Shown piece by piece: positions 6,741 to 9,313 of a stretch of 9,313 nucleotides of DNA. The notes below the pieces were generated by a model. It did no database searches. It was not told where the DNA came from and was given only the letters and a program-made list of their open reading frames with translations. Each line of letters begins with the position of its first letter. Position 1 is the first letter of the stretch. Made by a program: the position numbers and the translations under genes. Source of the stretch: an uncultured Flavobacteriia bacterium. Its GTDB lineage: Bacteria > Bacteroidota > Bacteroidia > Flavobacteriales_D > Crocinitomicaceae. The stretch lies in NCBI GenBank assembly GCA_903928365.1, contig CAIYQV010000382.1:1-9313 (forward strand). Direction: 5' to 3'.

Positions 6741-8273
6741 ATGCATGAAATGATTCTTATCCTTGATTTTGGTTCCCAATACACGCAGTTGATTGCTAGA
6801 AGGGTCCGCGAATTGAACGTTTATTGTGAGATCCATCCCTGGAATAAATGTCCTGAACTTGGACCGCATATCAAAGGTGTGATCTTATCAGGGAGTCCAT
6901 TTTCAGTAAGGGATGAACAATCTCCAAAACCAGATCTTTCGGCCATTAAAGGAAAACTTCCGTTGTTGGGTGTTTGTTTTGGTGCGCAGTATCTCTCACA
7001 TGCCTTTGGTGGGGAAGTATTGCCATCAACCATCCGTGAATATGGCAGGGCCCATTTGAATTTTATTGACCACTCAAGTGTTTTAATGAGAGGCATGTCG
7101 GACGGAAGTCAGGTATGGATGTCACACGGAGATACGATCAAGAAAACGCCGGTTAATTACCGAGTAATCGCAAGCACAGAGGATGTGCAGGTCGCAGGAT
7201 ATCAGGTAGAGGGAGAGGTTACCTTCGGAATCCAGTTTCATCCGGAAGTCTATCATTCGACGGAAGGGGCTATTTTGTTAAGAAATTTCATAGTTGATAT
7301 TTGTGGTTGTCATCAGGACTGGACACCAACTTCATTTGTTGATGAAACAGTTAAAAAACTGCAAGAGCAGATTGGATCAGATAAGGTGATCTTAGGTCTG
7401 TCCGGAGGGGTGGATTCTTCTGTTGCAGCAGTCTTACTCCATAAAGCCATTGGCTCTAATCTGCATTGCATTTTTGTAGATAATGGCTTATTACGCAAAA
7501 ATGAGTTCGACCAGGTTCTGGACTCATATAAACACATGGGATTGAATGTAAAAGGAGTCGATGCTTCTGATAAATTTTATGACGCGCTCAAAGGAGTGAC
7601 GGATCCTGAATTAAAAAGAAAGGCGATAGGCAAAATATTTATCGATGTGTTTGATGAAGAATCAAAAAAGGTAACTGATGCGAAATGGTTAGGTCAGGGA
7701 ACTATTTACCCGGATGTAATCGAATCAGTTTCTGTAAATGGAGGGCCGTCTCAAACGATCAAATCACACCACAATGTTGGAGGTTTGCCGGATTATATGA
7801 AATTGCAGGTAGTGGAGCCTTTGAGATTACTTTTTAAAGATGAAGTTCGAAGAATCGGTCGCTCATTGAACATTGATGAGGCTATTCTTGGACGACATCC
7901 TTTTCCTGGTCCAGGACTTGGGATCCGCATCTTGGGTGAAGTAACGGCTGAGAAAGTAAGGATCTTGCAGGAAGTGGATGCGATTTTCATCAATGGATTG
8001 AAAGAGGATGGATTGTATCCTGATGTATGGCAGGCAGGAGCAATTTTCCTTCCGATACAATCTGTGGGAGTAATGGGGGATGAGCGCACATATGAAAACG
8101 CGGTTGCTTTGAGGGCTGTTACCTCGACGGATGGCATGACAGCAGATTGGTGTCACCTTCCGTATGAATTTCTTGCGAAAATTTCCAACAGGATCATAAA
8201 TCAGGTGAAAGGAATTAATCGAGTTACTTACGATATTTCTTCGAAGCCACCTGCGACCATCGAATGGGAATAA
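6741..8273 (+). CDS. guaA: GMP synthase (glutamine-hydrolysing)
   Basis: GuaA converts XMP to GMP using ATP and ammonia from glutamine, the last step of de novo guanine nucleotide synthesis in the cytoplasm. The 510-residue protein is full length. The N-terminal class I glutamine amidotransferase domain has the nucleophile Cys79 in GVCFGAQ and the His167/Glu169 pair in FHPEV. The ATP pyrophosphatase domain carries the P-loop SGGVDSS (221-227) and the signatures LGQGTIYPDVIES (317-329) and KSHHNVGGLP (341-350). GRHPFPGPGLGIR (384-396) leads into the dimerisation domain, which ends in the family tail KPPATIEWE. No catalytic residue is missing. Starts are possible at ATG 6741 (MHEMILILDFGSQ) and ATG 6750. 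The first fits the usual M-x-E-x-I-L-I-L-D-F-G-S-Q N-terminus, though the promoter leaves essentially no leader for it. The next gene starts 32 bp after its stop. Confidence 0.98.
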   Translation: MHEMILILDFGSQYTQLIARRVRELNVYCEIHPWNKCPELGPHIKGVILSGSPFSVRDEQSPKPDLSAIKGKLPLLGVCFGAQYLSHAFGGEVLPSTIREYGRAHLNFIDHSSVLMRGMSDGSQVWMSHGDTIKKTPVNYRVIASTEDVQVAGYQVEGEVTFGIQFHPEVYHSTEGAILLRNFIVDICGCHQDWTPTSFVDETVKKLQEQIGSDKVILGLSGGVDSSVAAVLLHKAIGSNLHCIFVDNGLLRKNEFDQVLDSYKHMGLNVKGVDASDKFYDALKGVTDPELKRKAIGKIFIDVFDEESKKVTDAKWLGQGTIYPDVIESVSVNGGPSQTIKSHHNVGGLPDYMKLQVVEPLRLLFKDEVRRIGRSLNIDEAILGRHPFPGPGLGIRILGEVTAEKVRILQEVDAIFINGLKEDGLYPDVWQAGAIFLPIQSVGVMGDERTYENAVALRAVTSTDGMTADWCHLPYEFLAKISNRIINQVKGINRVTYDISSKPPATIEWE

Positions 8274-8305
8274 TTATTGCGTAAAGCAGATCAAATGAAT
8301 AGCAG

Positions 8306-9313
8306 ATGAGATTCCTGACAGGTTTTATTTTTTCGTTTTTGAGTCTATTGGCTTTTGCTCAGCCTGAAAAAGCGGAGCGGGAAAATGTTGATGGTAAAAG
8401 ATACTACGTTCATGTGGTGAAACCCGGGAATACCATGTGGTGGATCCACGAGACCTATAATGTTCCTGTTGAAGAAATTGTAAAGGCTAATCCCGGAAGT
8501 GAAAAAGGCGTGAGTGTCGGTCAACGGATCAGGATTCCAATCCCGGTTGAAACTGTTACTTACACGGTTCTTCAAAAAGAAACACTTTATGGTATTTCCA
8601 AAAAATTCGAAGTAACGGTAGATGCCTTGATCGCATCCAATCCGGGTGCAGAAAATGGTGTGCAGGCCGGTCAGTTACTCAAAATAGAAAATGTAGACCG
8701 AGATCTGGCCGCGAAGATTAAGAATGGTGCCTCAGTGCCGTCTAATTCTGCTACAACCACGACATCAGGGAGTAAGCCGACAGAGCCTGTTAAAGAGGTT
8801 AAACAGGAGGTTAAAACACAGGAGAAGCAAGAAGTAAAAACAGAGTTGCCGGATACGACGAAAAACGTTAGAGCTGAATCGATCAAAATTCCCATATCAG
8901 ATACGATCATTGAACACCTCGTGAGAGATAATGAAACACTATACACATTGTCAAAACGTTATATGGTTACGGTTGAAGAACTCCAAAAACTAAATCAGCT
9001 GAAGTCTTCCCGCATTAAACCAGGTGATGTCATTAAGATCCAAATAAAGAAAGAGCAACAGAAAAATATTACGACCCGAACCGTTGAAGCACCATTACAA
9101 TCCAAGATTGATTCGACGATTCTTTTCCCTAAGAAAAGTTCATATAAAATAGCCTTTTTACTTCCTTTTAATCTTGATAAACAAGATCCTAATGGGGAGA
9201 ACATTTCCAGATTGGCAACAGAATTTTATATGGGTGTAAAGCTTGCGCTAGATTCACTGCAGCAATATGGAATGAATGCAGAAGTGTTTGTTTATGATGT
9301 GAAAAATGATTCC
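8306..9313 (+). CDS. LysM-repeat lipo/exoprotein with C-terminal periplasmic-binding-protein fold (3' truncated)
   Basis: The frame is open from ATG 8306 to the last base, giving 336 residues, and continues beyond the window. Residues 1-18 (MRFLTGFIFSFLSLLAFA) form a Sec signal peptide, with cleavage likely before Gln19; there is no lipobox cysteine. Three LysM modules follow at about 34-78, 84-127 and 204-247, each with the (H/Y)xVxxxxTxxxI/LxxxY/F start, a V-x-x-L/I central helix and a G-x-x-(I/L)-x-I end. They should bind N-acetylglucosamine of peptidoglycan. Between modules 2 and 3 lies a low-complexity Ser/Thr then Lys/Glu/Val linker. From about 280 (YKIAFLLPF, then ATEFYMGVKLALDSL and AEVFVYD) the sequence resembles the start of a branched-chain amino-acid-type periplasmic binding fold (Peripla_BP_6). 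The gene lies 32 bp after guaA with no visible terminator between, so co-transcription is likely. Ligand and function are not established. Confidence 0.85.
   Translation, partial: MRFLTGFIFSFLSLLAFAQPEKAERENVDGKRYYVHVVKPGNTMWWIHETYNVPVEEIVKANPGSEKGVSVGQRIRIPIPVETVTYTVLQKETLYGISKKFEVTVDALIASNPGAENGVQAGQLLKIENVDRDLAAKIKNGASVPSNSATTTTSGSKPTEPVKEVKQEVKTQEKQEVKTELPDTTKNVRAESIKIPISDTIIEHLVRDNETLYTLSKRYMVTVEELQKLNQLKSSRIKPGDVIKIQIKKEQQKNITTRTVEAPLQSKIDSTILFPKKSSYKIAFLLPFNLDKQDPNGENISRLATEFYMGVKLALDSLQQYGMNAEVFVYDVKNDS
8795..8821 (+). repeat. Degenerate direct repeat in the LysM-protein linker
   Basis: GAGGTTAAACAG (8795-8806) is followed directly by GAGGTTAAAACACAG (8807-8821), an in-frame near-repeat. 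It encodes part of a K-E-V-K-Q-E-V-K stretch (residues 163-170) inside the flexible linker between the second and third LysM modules, and a further diverged copy (CAAGAAGTAAAAACAGAG) follows. Such charged linkers change length easily by slippage and are expected to act as spacers. Confidence 0.5.

Noticed and set aside
7793..8156. Two minus-strand frames opposite the guaA dimerisation domain
   Set aside because: Both overlap strictly conserved GuaA residues on the other strand and have no recognisable features.
8345..9204. Several minus-strand frames opposite the LysM gene
   Set aside because: The plus strand encodes a signal peptide, three LysM modules and a binding fold without interruption, so the minus frames are shadows.

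Overview
The window looks like chromosomal DNA from a member of the Bacteroidota. Four things point there. A partial gene at the left edge ends like a type IX secretion (T9SS) C-terminal sorting domain. SecA is about 1,120 residues long, with the large first-motor-domain insertion seen in that phylum. A TAnnTTTG-type -7 promoter element lies directly before guaA. A LysM protein continuing into a periplasmic-binding-protein fold follows guaA. Order or family cannot be decided by eye. I see no tRNA, rRNA, CRISPR array, insertion sequence or phage gene.

Layout. Positions 2-100 (+) hold the last 32 codons of a probably T9SS-exported protein. It meets, tail to tail with a single base between stop codons, a minus-strand gene cluster that reads leftward from about 6544: secA (preprotein translocase ATPase), then 18 bp later a DUF2520 Rossmann-type protein, then a kdsC-like HAD phosphatase overlapping it by 14 bp, then a multi-pass GT-C-type membrane glycosyltransferase whose plausible start overlaps the kdsC stop. 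The tight spacing suggests one transcript. The 196-bp divergent region 6545-6740 separates this cluster from a rightward pair: guaA (GMP synthase), then, after 32 bp, a LysM/periplasmic-binding-fold protein cut off by the right edge.

How the genes fit together. Most are housekeeping or envelope genes. SecA drives proteins through the inner membrane. The KdsC-like enzyme would release Kdo for lipopolysaccharide. The GT-C protein would transfer a lipid-linked sugar at the periplasmic face. The LysM protein carries a signal peptide and should sit at peptidoglycan. GuaA makes GMP. The DUF2520 protein has no assigned reaction.

No clearly novel system is visible. The points most worth a second look are the LysM/binding-protein fusion, the predicted leaderless start of guaA, the 9-bp tandem duplication that gives secA two successive start codons, and the GT-C gene that begins inside kdsC.
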